A DNA stretch of 64,000 nucleotides from an uncultured Chryseobacterium sp. (GTDB taxonomy: Bacteria; Bacteroidota; Bacteroidia; Flavobacteriales; Weeksellaceae). The stretch lies in NCBI RefSeq assembly GCF_936933875.1, contig NZ_CAKZIK010000068.1:8615-72614 (forward strand), read 5' to 3'. A model generated the notes under the pieces. It saw nothing but the letters and a program-made list of their open reading frames with translations, was not told where the DNA came from and made no database searches. Made by a program: the position numbers and the translations under genes. Shown piece by piece: positions 49,590 to 57,967 of the stretch; positions within the stretch are counted from its first letter, which is position 1; the number at the start of each line of letters is the position of its first letter.

Positions 49590-50468
49590 ATGCGACAAAT
49601 CATTATAGAGCCTACAGAAAATCCCAAAGTAATGAAGTTTATTGCGGATTACACGCTAATTCCCGGAGCTTTGGAACTCGACAGAATTTCTGATATTTCC
49701 GAAATTCCTTTGGCTCAGGAACTTTTTAATTATCCTTTTGTGGAAAGAATTTTCATCACAGCTAATTTTGTGGCAGTAGCGAAACAGGATTCTGTAGAAT
49801 GGGAACACGTTTCTGAAAGTTTAAAAAATATTATTGAAGACGAGCTTTTGGCTAACCCAAGAATTTACCTTCAGAAAAAAAGAGAACTTTACCAGATTTA
49901 TGCTGAAATGACGCCAAATCCTGCGGTAATGAAATTTGTTGCGCAGCGATTTATAATTGAAGGTTTCCTTGAAGTAAAATCCCGAGAAGAAGCAGCGGGA
50001 GTTCCATTAGCGAAAGCGATTTTTGATGAATTCGAGTTTGCGAAAGAAATTTTTATCTCCGATAATTTTGTGGCTGTTACTAAAGACGATTCTGTACAGT
50101 GGCATGAAGTGATGGTTCCGGTAAGAGCTTTTATTGCGGAATATCTTCAGGCAGGAAATAAAGTGGCTGAAATTGAAGCTCAAAAACACGAAAATCCTGT
50201 AGAAAAAATTATCAACAGAGATTATACCGATAACGAACTTAAAATTTCTGATATTCTGAATGAATACGTTGCTCCGGCTGTAGAAAACGACGGCGGCAAA
50301 ATTTCTCTGATGGAATATGACGAAGACAGCAAAACAGCGAAAATGTTGCTTCAAGGTGCATGTTCAGGTTGCCCAAGTTCTACGGCGACGCTTAAAAACG
50401 GTATCGAAAATATTCTGAAACAGTTTGTTCCGGATTTGGTTGAAAAAGTAGAAGCTGTTAACGGATAA
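49590..50468 (+). CDS. NifU/Nfu-type iron-sulfur scaffold with two N-terminal Nfu domains
   Basis: 292 residues from the ATG at 49590. Two copies of the Nfu N-terminal domain lie in tandem (about 4-90 and 105-195). Copy 1 starts EPTENPKVMKFIADY and copy 2 TPNPAVMKFVAQRF; the matching FIxANFVAVxKxDSVxWxxV strands occur in both. The C-terminal NifU domain (about 215-290) carries the cluster-binding C258-x-x-C261 in GACSGCPSSTATLKNGIE. It likely delivers Fe-S clusters to target enzymes. The -7 box at 49559 supports this start over the upstream 49533. Ferrochelatase follows 58 bases downstream. Confidence 0.93.
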   Translation: MRQIIIEPTENPKVMKFIADYTLIPGALELDRISDISEIPLAQELFNYPFVERIFITANFVAVAKQDSVEWEHVSESLKNIIEDELLANPRIYLQKKRELYQIYAEMTPNPAVMKFVAQRFIIEGFLEVKSREEAAGVPLAKAIFDEFEFAKEIFISDNFVAVTKDDSVQWHEVMVPVRAFIAEYLQAGNKVAEIEAQKHENPVEKIINRDYTDNELKISDILNEYVAPAVENDGGKISLMEYDEDSKTAKMLLQGACSGCPSSTATLKNGIENILKQFVPDLVEKVEAVNG

Positions 50469-50526
50469 TCATAAGCAATTAGCAATGGGTGATGAATAAT
50501 CATCCATTACTTATTACTCATTACTC

Positions 50527-51555
50527 ATGAATAAGAAAGGAATTTTACTTGTTAATCTCGGTTCGCCAAAATCTACAAAAGTTGAAGATGTAAAAGAATA
50601 TCTCGACGAATTTTTGATGGACGAACGCGTGATAGATTACCGTTGGTTTTTCCGTGCCCTTTTGGTTCGCGGAATTATTCTGAAAACACGTCCCGCAAAA
50701 TCCGCAGAAGCGTACAAAACTGTTTGGACAGACCAAGGTTCACCTTTAATTGTTATTACTGAGAAAATTCAGAAAAAATTACAAAAATTGGTGGATATTC
50801 CCGTGGAAATCGGGATGAGATATGCAGAACCCAGCATCGAAAATGGTATCAAAAAACTGGTAGAACAGGGCGTTACAGAAATTGTTCTTTTTCCTTTGTA
50901 TCCACAATACGCGATGAGTACAACCGAAACGGTGGTGGAGAAAGCGGAAGAAGTTAGAAAAGCGAAGTTTCCTAACGTTAAAATTGCTTATGTTGAACCT
51001 TTCTACAACAAAGAAATTTACATTAACTGTCTTGCAGAAAGCATCCGCGAAAAATTACCTGAAAATTTTGATGCGCTTCAGTTCTCTTATCATGGCGTTC
51101 CCGAGAGACATTTGTATAAAACCGACCCAACAAAAACCTGTAAAATTGGCGATTGTTGTAATCAGGATTGGAATCCTTCGCATAAATTCTGTTACCGCCA
51201 TCAATGTTACAAAACAACTGAACTGGTTATTGAAAAACTTGGAATTCCAAAAGAAAAAACGGTTGTTTCATTTCAGTCTCGTTTAGGAAAAGATAAATGG
51301 ATTGAGCCTTACACGGACGAAACTTTGGAGAATCTTCCCAAAAAAGGCGTGAAAAATCTAGCAATTTGTTGTCCGGCTTTTGTATCGGACTGTCTGGAAA
51401 CGTTGGAAGAGATTTCTGTTGAAGGGAAAGAAGAATTTCTTCATGCGGGAGGCGAAAATTTCAATTATTTGCCATGCTTGAATGACGAAGACCGATGGAT
51501 TGAAGTGGTGAAAACGCTTTGCGAAGAAAAAATCAATCAGTTTTATTTGGTATAA
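50527..51555 (+). CDS. hemH: Ferrochelatase
   Basis: Inserts ferrous iron into protoporphyrin IX, the last step of haem synthesis. 342 residues. It shows LLVNLGSPKSTKVEDVKEYL at the N-terminus, then FPLYPQYAMSTTETVVEK, the catalytic histidine in FSYHGVPERHL near residue 196, and FQSRLGKDKWIEPYTDE with the conserved glutamate. A run of cysteines in KTCKIGDCCNQDW and KFCYRHQC is conserved in Bacteroidota members and does not by itself show a cluster. Word-like repeats precede the ATG. Confidence 0.96.
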   Translation: MNKKGILLVNLGSPKSTKVEDVKEYLDEFLMDERVIDYRWFFRALLVRGIILKTRPAKSAEAYKTVWTDQGSPLIVITEKIQKKLQKLVDIPVEIGMRYAEPSIENGIKKLVEQGVTEIVLFPLYPQYAMSTTETVVEKAEEVRKAKFPNVKIAYVEPFYNKEIYINCLAESIREKLPENFDALQFSYHGVPERHLYKTDPTKTCKIGDCCNQDWNPSHKFCYRHQCYKTTELVIEKLGIPKEKTVVSFQSRLGKDKWIEPYTDETLENLPKKGVKNLAICCPAFVSDCLETLEEISVEGKEEFLHAGGENFNYLPCLNDEDRWIEVVKTLCEEKINQFYLV

Positions 51556-51663
51556 TCCACTTCCACTACATCCCCTTTTTTTTCTATTAGTTTTCAGATC
51601 TTTAGCTTATGTGTAAGGAGTCATTATGGAAAATGTGCGGAATTTTTTCTGCAGGTTTTTAGC

Positions 51664-52875
51664 TTAGCGAACCTGAGTCCGAAACTCGCCATAACCTATC
51701 AATCCATCGTAGTTTTTACCGAAAGATTTGTAATAAAGAAAAGCTTGGTAAAGGTTTTCGGTTTGCCAGAAATTACCGTTAATCTCTCCGAAATTTAAAG
51801 TTCCATCGGCGTTTTTAGTGGCGAGTATATAATTGTAAAAACCTTGTTTCAGAAAGATTTTAGCAACATATTTCTTGGATGATTCATCGTAAAACATTTG
51901 ATTTTCTTTGGATGGAACAAAATTGTTAAAAGCGCCCAAAACATAAATTTCCTTATCAGTTTTCTCAGAATCCAGTGAGAAATAAACCCAGGAATAGTCT
52001 GCTTCTTTGTCGGCGGAACGTTCAATTCCCAAATCATTTCTTCTGAAATAAAAGGCGCCGTTTACGTCGGGTTGGTATTGATAATTTAAAGGAAAAGCCC
52101 AAACAGGATGAAGGTAAGTGTAATTAACACCGTCAATATTTTCTGCTCCGGCAACCATATCGAAAGGTTGATTGATGATTTTATTGTCGAAATAATAAAA
52201 CTCATTATTTCCGGGAAAAGAAAGATTTAATTGCTGGAAAAGAACTCGGTTTCCTAATGTAGAAGAAGGTTTAAGATTGAAGATTCCTTCGTTCCAGTTG
52301 TTATTCTGAACAACATTCAAGCTTAAAGAATTTAAATTCGAACTGAAATCTGCACCGTTTCCAACTGCCTGAACTTCCACACGCTGGTTGATTTCCGGAT
52401 TTCTGGAATCTGAAGTTCTGGATATTTTTAAACCAACAGTTGCTCCATTTTCAACCACGCAGAAACGTCTTGTAAAAAGAGGTTTATCTGCTGAATCTTT
52501 GTAAACAATCAATTCAAAATTCCCTGAAATTTTCGGACGTATCTTATCATTCGGAAAGGTTAAAGTATAATTGGTGTACTTCTGAAAAGTGTTGAAAGAA
52601 TACTGGAAATTGTCAATCAAGCCATTCAAATTTCCGGTAGCATATTCAGTGAAAAAAAGGCCGTCGTCGTTCCAGTTTCGGTCGAAATGTTTAATTGTGT
52701 ATCGGTAAACTGTACTTTGGTTGGAAAGGTCATCAAAACGAAGAACCAGCTGTTCATTAAAATTGATAACCGGCGTTTCATCATTGGTTTGAGGATTAAA
52801 AAGCTGAATACTTCTAATGTCCTGACTAAAACCTAAAATACTGCAAAAAACAAAAAATACACTTAAATATTTCAT
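51664..52875 (-). CDS. DUF5103 / type IX secretion system plug protein
   Basis: From the ATG at 52875 the protein has 403 residues, with a signal peptide (MKYLSVFFVFCSILGFSQ). The mature part matches the DUF5103 family, now linked to the plug of the SprA type IX secretion translocon: SIQLFNPQTNDETPVINFNEQLVLRFDDL, YTIKHFDRNWN, LFTEYATGNLNGLIDNFQYSFN-like motifs, and GEFRTQVR at the C-terminus. It supports gliding or protein secretion in this organism. It diverges from the MBL gene across 58 bases. The longer start at 52923 would begin in the promoter and is rejected. Confidence 0.88.
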   Translation of the reverse strand: MKYLSVFFVFCSILGFSQDIRSIQLFNPQTNDETPVINFNEQLVLRFDDLSNQSTVYRYTIKHFDRNWNDDGLFFTEYATGNLNGLIDNFQYSFNTFQKYTNYTLTFPNDKIRPKISGNFELIVYKDSADKPLFTRRFCVVENGATVGLKISRTSDSRNPEINQRVEVQAVGNGADFSSNLNSLSLNVVQNNNWNEGIFNLKPSSTLGNRVLFQQLNLSFPGNNEFYYFDNKIINQPFDMVAGAENIDGVNYTYLHPVWAFPLNYQYQPDVNGAFYFRRNDLGIERSADKEADYSWVYFSLDSEKTDKEIYVLGAFNNFVPSKENQMFYDESSKKYVAKIFLKQGFYNYILATKNADGTLNFGEINGNFWQTENLYQAFLYYKSFGKNYDGLIGYGEFRTQVR

Positions 52876-52909
52876 CTTCACGAAGATAACGAAAATCACA
52901 CCAAAATCG

Positions 52910-52917
52910 TATTTTTG
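52910..52917 (+). promoter_or_regulatory. -7 box of the MBL hydrolase promoter
   Basis: TATTTTTG, an exact TAnnTTTG match, 16 bases before the ATG at 52934, in the 58-base divergent intergenic region. Confidence 0.6.
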
Positions 52918-52933
52918 AGGCAAATTCTACACT

Positions 52934-53572
52934 ATGTTTCAGCTTCAGGCTTTCGTCTTTAATTTCGCATCAGAAAATACTTATGTTCTGTATAATCAGA
53001 ATAAAAATGCTTGGCTTATCGACCCAGGAAATTATACGGAGAAAGAAACCGAAGCACTCGAAAAATTTATTGAGAAAAAAGAACTCAACATCACAAAAAT
53101 TGTTTTAACGCACGGTCACATCGATCATGTAATGGGTTTGCAATGGGCTGTAGATAAATTTAAAGTTCCGGTTTATCTTCATGAGGAAGACGAAATTGTA
53201 CTGGAAATGTTCCCAATGTCAGGAAACCGTTTTGGATTAACGTTAAAACCCATCAATGTTGAAACAACAAGGATTTCAGAAGGTGACGAATTGGATTTCG
53301 ACGGTGAGAAGTTCAAAATTTATCATGTTCCGGGACATTCTCCGGGAAGCGTGGTGTATCACAACGAAAATCAGAAATTTATTATTTCGGGCGATGTTTT
53401 GTTTGAAGGAAGTATCGGCAGAACCGATTTATACAAAGGGAATTATGAACAGTTGATTGATGGAATTAAAACGAAACTTTTTGTTCTCGACCCGGAAACT
53501 CAGGTTTTCAGCGGACACGGAAATCCCACAACAATAGGTTTCGAGAAGGATTACAATCCTTTCTTTAAATAA
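52934..53572 (+). CDS. MBL-fold metallo-hydrolase (glyoxalase II-like)
   Basis: 212 residues, zinc metallo-beta-lactamase fold. The metal site is HGHIDH at 60-65 (H-x-H-x-D-H), then the later histidine in PGHSPGSV near residue 135, DVLFEGSIGRTDL and SGHGNPT. This is the hydroxyacylglutathione hydrolase-like group, with a broad range of thioester substrates. Cytoplasmic. It shares a terminator with the convergent thioredoxin-fold gene. Confidence 0.93.
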   Translation: MFQLQAFVFNFASENTYVLYNQNKNAWLIDPGNYTEKETEALEKFIEKKELNITKIVLTHGHIDHVMGLQWAVDKFKVPVYLHEEDEIVLEMFPMSGNRFGLTLKPINVETTRISEGDELDFDGEKFKIYHVPGHSPGSVVYHNENQKFIISGDVLFEGSIGRTDLYKGNYEQLIDGIKTKLFVLDPETQVFSGHGNPTTIGFEKDYNPFFK

Positions 53573-53573
53573 A

Positions 53574-53606
53574 AAAAGATACAAGATGGTGTTTCTTGTA
53601 TCTTTT
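53574..53606. terminator. Bidirectional terminator between MBL and thioredoxin genes
   Basis: AAAAGATACAAG (53574-53585) with CTTGTATCTTTT (53595-53606), 12 bp, between convergent genes. Confidence 0.85.
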
Positions 53607-53620
53607 ACCTTTTATCTTTT

Positions 53621-54181
53621 TTATTCTTTCCACTTAATATTGCAACCCATACTTGGCTTTTGGATCTCTTCCTGCGGTTCTCCTGCCAAAAGATTTTCAA
53701 AAGCGATAATTAAATCTTCACCTGTAACTTCTTTGGTGTTTCCAGGACGGGAATCGTCCATTTGTCCGCGGTAAACCAAATCCAGTTTGTCATCAAAGAA
53801 ATAAAAATCCGGTGTGCAAGCTGCGTCGTAAGCTTTAGCAATAGCCTGACTTTCATCGTACAGATAAGGGAAATCGAATTTTCTTTCTATCTGAAATTCA
53901 ACCATTTTTTCCGGTGAATCTGCAGGATATTTTTCAACATCATTAGCGTTGATGCCGATAAATTCGATGCCTTTTTCGTGGTAGTCTTCGTAAAGTTCGT
54001 TCAGTTTATCAATCACGTGAAGCACGAAAGGACAATGGTTGCACATGAAAATCACTAAAGTTCCTTTTTCGCCTTTTAGTTCATCCAAAGACTGAACTTC
54101 ATTGCTTTTTGAAGGATTTGGAAGTTCGAAAAAAGGAGCCTTTGTTCCTAATTCCAACATATTTGAAGGGGTATTTGCCAT
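53621..54181 (-). CDS. Thioredoxin-fold protein (AhpC/TSA-like, CxxC)
   Basis: 186 residues, peroxiredoxin-like thioredoxin fold without signal peptide. The redox motif is MCNHCPFV with C47 and C50. It shows LGTKAPFFELPNPSKS and IEFIGINANDVEKYP, matching the AhpC/TSA-type thioredoxin family proteins common in Bacteroidota. Likely a cytoplasmic thiol oxidoreductase. No partner gene is evident. Confidence 0.88.
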   Translation of the reverse strand: MANTPSNMLELGTKAPFFELPNPSKSNEVQSLDELKGEKGTLVIFMCNHCPFVLHVIDKLNELYEDYHEKGIEFIGINANDVEKYPADSPEKMVEFQIERKFDFPYLYDESQAIAKAYDAACTPDFYFFDDKLDLVYRGQMDDSRPGNTKEVTGEDLIIAFENLLAGEPQEEIQKPSMGCNIKWKE

Positions 54182-54253
54182 AATTTTTAATTTGAAAACT
54201 AATTAATTTGAAGATTTGAAAATGAAATCGAGGCAAGAAAACGCACAGCATTT

Positions 54254-55165
54254 TCAAATTTTCAAATTTTGTTGGAGCAAAGATAACGATTCTTCCACGG
54301 GATTTTCAAAACTCACCCAATGAATGTTGTCTTCTTTTCGATACCACGTTAATTGTCTTTTTGCAAATCTGCGTGAATTTTTCTTGATTTCTGAAACTGC
54401 AAAATCTAAATCCCATTCCCCGTCAAAATATTTGAAAAGCTCAGAATAACCAACTGTATTCAGTGAAGCTAAATTTTTATTTCTTAAATGATTCAATGAT
54501 TTCGCTTCGTCTAAAAGTCCGTTTTGCATCATCAAATCTACTCTTTGATTTATTCTTTCGTAAATAATTTCCCGCGATGCTTCAATTCCAATTCTAATGA
54601 CGTTAAAATTTCTTTCCTGAACGCTTTCTGCAATATTTTCGGTGTAAGATTTTCCTGTTTGCCAAATCACATCAATGGCGCGTAAAAGTCTTCTTGGATT
54701 GTCTTTGTCAACAATTTTAAAATATCCCGAATCGAGGTCATGCAAAAGTTTTTGAAGTGAAGAAATCCCTTCGTTTTCTAAAATTTCAGTAAGTTTTTTT
54801 TGATTTTCTTCGTTGGCTTCGGGTAAATCATTTAATCCTTCAATCAACGCTTTTTCATACATCATGCTTCCACCAACAAGAACCGTTATGTCATGAGTTT
54901 CGAAAATTTCTTCAATTTTTTGAATCGCATCCTTCTCAAACTGGCCAATGGAATAATAATCTTCCACCGAAAGATTGCCTATGAAATGATGTTGTACTTC
55001 GGAAAGTTCTTCTTTAGAAGGAGCCGCTGTTCCAATTTTCATCTCTCGGAAAAATTGTCGGGAATCACACGAAATAATCTCCGTTCCAAAATGTTTTGAA
55101 ATTTCGATAGCGAGTTTGGTTTTGCCGATTCCGGTGGTTCCGATGATGGAGATAAGAGTTTTCAC
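54254..55165 (-). CDS. miaA: tRNA dimethylallyltransferase
   Basis: Adds the dimethylallyl group to A37 of tRNAs reading UNN codons. 303 residues, starting at GTG. P-loop is SIIGTTGIGKTKLA near residue 8-20, with the catalytic EIISCDSRQFFREMKIGTAAPS, DYYSIGQFEKDA and VLVGGSMMYEKAL. The C-terminal IKKNSRRFAKRQLTWYRKE is the tRNA-binding segment. A small minus-strand gene of the YkvA family lies upstream with a terminator between them. Confidence 0.95.
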   Translation of the reverse strand: MKTLISIIGTTGIGKTKLAIEISKHFGTEIISCDSRQFFREMKIGTAAPSKEELSEVQHHFIGNLSVEDYYSIGQFEKDAIQKIEEIFETHDITVLVGGSMMYEKALIEGLNDLPEANEENQKKLTEILENEGISSLQKLLHDLDSGYFKIVDKDNPRRLLRAIDVIWQTGKSYTENIAESVQERNFNVIRIGIEASREIIYERINQRVDLMMQNGLLDEAKSLNHLRNKNLASLNTVGYSELFKYFDGEWDLDFAVSEIKKNSRRFAKRQLTWYRKEDNIHWVSFENPVEESLSLLQQNLKI

Positions 55166-55216
55166 GGCGCAAATTTCCTGATTTTTTTTGAATTTTCGGT
55201 TTTACTTGATTCAAAT

Positions 55217-55243
55217 AAAAAATCCCGGAAAAAATTCCCGGGA
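55217..55243 (-). terminator. Terminator after the YkvA-family gene
   Basis: On the minus strand TCCCGG and CCGGGA enclose a nine-base loop and are followed by TTTTTT, 20 bases after the stop codon at 55264. Confidence 0.85.
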
Positions 55244-55263
55244 CTTCTCTGTATTTCTTGAAA

Positions 55264-55602
55264 TTATTTTATTTCCTCGACATCAATCGTCGTGATGCCT
55301 TCTTTCTGCAAACCTTCCCAAAGCAGGAATTTGTCCACTTCTTTCATCAGTTTCGGTATTACGAATATTAAAACAGCAAGGTCATCAAGCGTTCCAACAA
55401 ACGGAATCAGAATTTCCGGAAGCAAATCGATTGGAGAAATTACGTAGATTAATCCGATAACAGGAAGCAACATATCCATGCCTTTTACAGGATAATTTCC
55501 TTTGGTCCATGCCTTCAGCATGCGGAAAACTACGGGAATTTTTGCAATGAAGCCTTTGTGTTTAATAGCTTCTTTCAAAAGTTCAACTTTAGAGTATTTC
55601 AT
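55264..55602 (-). CDS. YkvA-family (DUF1232) small membrane protein
   Basis: 112 residues with a hydrophobic segment near the middle (MDMLLPVIGLIYVISPIDLL at about 38-58) ending in the family hallmark ISPIDLLPE; then LIPFVGTLDDLAVLI. DUF1232/YkvA proteins are widespread and uncharacterised. It is followed by its own terminator, so it is separate from miaA. Confidence 0.9.
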   Translation of the reverse strand: MKYSKVELLKEAIKHKGFIAKIPVVFRMLKAWTKGNYPVKGMDMLLPVIGLIYVISPIDLLPEILIPFVGTLDDLAVLIFVIPKLMKEVDKFLLWEGLQKEGITTIDVEEIK

Positions 55603-55690
55603 TTTGTGTTAAAATAAATTTTTTACAAGCCAAAATTAAACAAATTGTTTGCCAATATTTGTTGAGGTTTAGTTAATTAAAACTTAAATT

Positions 55691-56236
55691 TTACTGCTGT
55701 ACATTTTTGATGAAATCGTGTACAGACTGTGCATTCCAGTCTCTCGAAGCGTCTTCTTTCATAAGGATTCTTCCGTTTTTATCGAGAAGATAAGTGGTAG
55801 GAAAAACTTTCGGCAAAACTTTATCAGAAATCGGACTTTGAGCGATATAAACCGGTGCTGTATAATTATTTTCTTTCATGAATTTAATGACGTCTTCTTC
55901 CTTGTCCTGCATCGCAATCAAAACAAAATCCACTTCATTTTTTTTGCCGTCATATAATTTTTGGATTGTAGGCCATTCTTCGCGACAAGGAGGACACCAC
56001 GTTCCCCAAAAATTTAGGAACACCAGTTTTTTGCCTTTAAAATTTTTCAAATTCGTACTGGGAACGTTGATTCCTTTCAGCTGTACATCGTAATCTGCAT
56101 CGGAAACGGTAACTGCATTTTCAATTTCGGCAACGGGAAAGAAAAGGTCTTTCAAAGTGTTTCGAACTGACGGAACAAAAGCAACAACAGCCAAAAAAGC
56201 CGTTAATAAAAGATAAATGAGGTTTTTCTTAATCAT
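55691..56236 (-). CDS. TlpA-like periplasmic disulfide reductase
   Basis: From the ATG at 56236 the protein has 181 residues: an N-terminal membrane anchor or signal (about 5-25), then a thioredoxin domain with FLNFWGTWCPPCREEWPTI, whose C-P-P-C pair and following R match TlpA/ResA family proteins. It shows VYIAQSPISDKVLPKVFPTTYLL with the cis-proline. Likely reduces disulfides in the periplasm, for example during cytochrome c assembly. The preceding thioredoxin-fold gene ends just before this start, so the two are probably one operon. Confidence 0.92.
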   Translation of the reverse strand: MIKKNLIYLLLTAFLAVVAFVPSVRNTLKDLFFPVAEIENAVTVSDADYDVQLKGINVPSTNLKNFKGKKLVFLNFWGTWCPPCREEWPTIQKLYDGKKNEVDFVLIAMQDKEEDVIKFMKENNYTAPVYIAQSPISDKVLPKVFPTTYLLDKNGRILMKEDASRDWNAQSVHDFIKNVQQ

Positions 56237-56239
56237 CAA

Positions 56240-56803
56240 TTAAATTAATTCTAAAATTTCGTCGATGGCATCTTTGCCACGGTTTTTTGCGTAATATACC
56301 TGTAAATCGTTGTAAAACTCTTCTCTTGGATAAGCCTCAGGATTTTCTTTAAATTTTTTCAGCAATTCCAAACCATATTTTGGTCTTGGTCCCCAAGAAT
56401 TTTTCAACGTTAAATCTTCGTTCAAAATTAAGACTTTTGGGATAGATTGTGTTCCGTTGGTCAGAAATTGGTCTATTAAAGTCGTATCTGAATCTCTGAG
56501 GAAAATTTTCACTTCATTTCCGGCCGCTTCAAAAAATTTGGAAACTGCAGGAACAGTCGCACTTGCATCGCCACACCAAGGTTCGGAAATGATTAAAATC
56601 TTGCCGTCAAAATTTTTAGAATTTAAAATTTCAAGCTGATTTTCATCCAGTTTAAAGGTTTTCAAAGTACGGTTCATTCTCTGAAGTCCCAACTCATAAT
56701 ATTCCTGATGGTCATCATTTTTGTCGGGATTGTTGCTGATTCTTTGTTCTGCAACATTCATATACTCTTCAAAACTGATGGCTTTGTCCCAATAATTTTT
56801 CAT
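56240..56803 (-). CDS. Thioredoxin-fold protein with single active-site cysteine
   Basis: 187 residues. N-terminal AISFEEYMNVAEQRISN, then a thioredoxin-like domain with IISEPWCGDASATVPAV, in which only the first cysteine (C77) of the usual CxxC pair is present; the second position is alanine. KVLILNEDLTLKNSWGPRP and the C-terminal YYAKNRGKDAIDEIL follow. Members of this thioredoxin family (PF14595-like) are often thiol-based but have no known substrate. It lies directly upstream of the TlpA-like gene, which suggests a shared thiol-handling role. Confidence 0.85.
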   Translation of the reverse strand: MKNYWDKAISFEEYMNVAEQRISNNPDKNDDHQEYYELGLQRMNRTLKTFKLDENQLEILNSKNFDGKILIISEPWCGDASATVPAVSKFFEAAGNEVKIFLRDSDTTLIDQFLTNGTQSIPKVLILNEDLTLKNSWGPRPKYGLELLKKFKENPEAYPREEFYNDLQVYYAKNRGKDAIDEILELI

Positions 56804-56864
56804 TTCTAAAATTTTCTACAAATTTACAGCGTTTTACCGCTTGTAATCTGTGATTTTAGTCACA

Positions 56865-57926
56865 TTAAATCTTCCTGATTTGATTCACCAAAAATAAATC
56901 AGCCAGTACAAAAGCCGCCAAATTTTCAACAATGGGAACTGCTCTTGGCAAAACGCAAGGATCGTGTCTTCCTTTTCCTTCAACAATAGCGGGATTTCCG
57001 TCTTTGTCAACACTGTCCTGCGGTCTTAAAATCGTTGCAACAGGTTTGAAAGCTACTCGAAAATAAACATCCATCCCATTGGAAATTCCACCCTGAATTC
57101 CACCCGAAAGATTTGTTTTTGTTGAAAAATCTTCGTTGAATAAATCGTTGTGCTCTTTCCCGGTCATTTTTGCACCGCAAAATCCGCTTCCATATTCAAA
57201 ACCTTTACAGGCGTTGATGTTGAGCATCGCTTTCGCTAATTCCGCCTGAAGTTTCCCGAAAATCGGTTCGCCAATTCCTACCGGAAGATTTTTGATGACG
57301 CAGGTAATCGTTCCGCCAATGGTATTTCCTTCTTTTTTGATCTCCTTAATTTTTGAAATCATTTTCTCTGCTGTTTCAGCATCAGGACAACGAACTTCGT
57401 TGCTCTCGGTTTTTGAGAAATCTAAATCCTGATAGGGTTTTTCACAGAAAATTTCGCCAACGGAAGATACATAAGCATTGATTTCTACATTTTCGGGCAG
57501 AATTTGTTTCGCCAAAACTCCTGCGACAACCCAGTTAACCGTTTCGCGGGCAGAAGATTTTCCACCACCACGATAATCGCGGACTCCGAATTTTTGGTCG
57601 TACGTGAAATCTGCATGAGAAGGACGGTATGCGTTTTTAATATGGTCGTAATCTTTTGATTTTTGGTTTTCATTTTCGATGATAAAACCGATGGGAGTTC
57701 CGGTGGTTTTGCCTTCAAAAATTCCTGAAAGAAATTTTACGGTATCGCTTTCTTTTCTTTGAGTAACAATCGCACTTTGTCCCGGTTTTCTGCGGTCGAG
57801 TTGATGCTGTACTTCATCCAAATCTACTTCCAAACCGGCCGGAAAATTGGTAATAATTCCGCCGTAAGCTAAACCGTGACTTTCGCCAAATGTCGAAAGA
57901 TTAAGAAAATTTCCTAATGTGAACAT
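56865..57926 (-). CDS. aroC: Chorismate synthase
   Basis: Converts EPSP to chorismate with reduced FMN; 353 residues. It shows LNLSTFGESHGLAYGG near the N-terminus, RRKPGQSAIVTQRKE, the DFTYDQKFGVRDYRGGGKSSARET signature near residue 105-128, ETVNWVVAGVLAKQIL, and RHDPCVLPRAVPIVE close to the C-terminus. These are the family signatures. Single gene; the membrane-protein gene follows on the same strand 42 bases on. Confidence 0.97.
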   Translation of the reverse strand: MFTLGNFLNLSTFGESHGLAYGGIITNFPAGLEVDLDEVQHQLDRRKPGQSAIVTQRKESDTVKFLSGIFEGKTTGTPIGFIIENENQKSKDYDHIKNAYRPSHADFTYDQKFGVRDYRGGGKSSARETVNWVVAGVLAKQILPENVEINAYVSSVGEIFCEKPYQDLDFSKTESNEVRCPDAETAEKMISKIKEIKKEGNTIGGTITCVIKNLPVGIGEPIFGKLQAELAKAMLNINACKGFEYGSGFCGAKMTGKEHNDLFNEDFSTKTNLSGGIQGGISNGMDVYFRVAFKPVATILRPQDSVDKDGNPAIVEGKGRHDPCVLPRAVPIVENLAAFVLADLFLVNQIRKI

Positions 57927-57967
57927 GCAACAAATGTAGTGAAAAGAACGAAAAAATCACCCTAAAC

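Noticed and set aside
51622..51666. Tiny ORF after hemH with AGGAG ahead of an ATG
   Set aside because: Thirteen codons, no conserved features, and Shine-Dalgarno sequences are not informative in this phylum.
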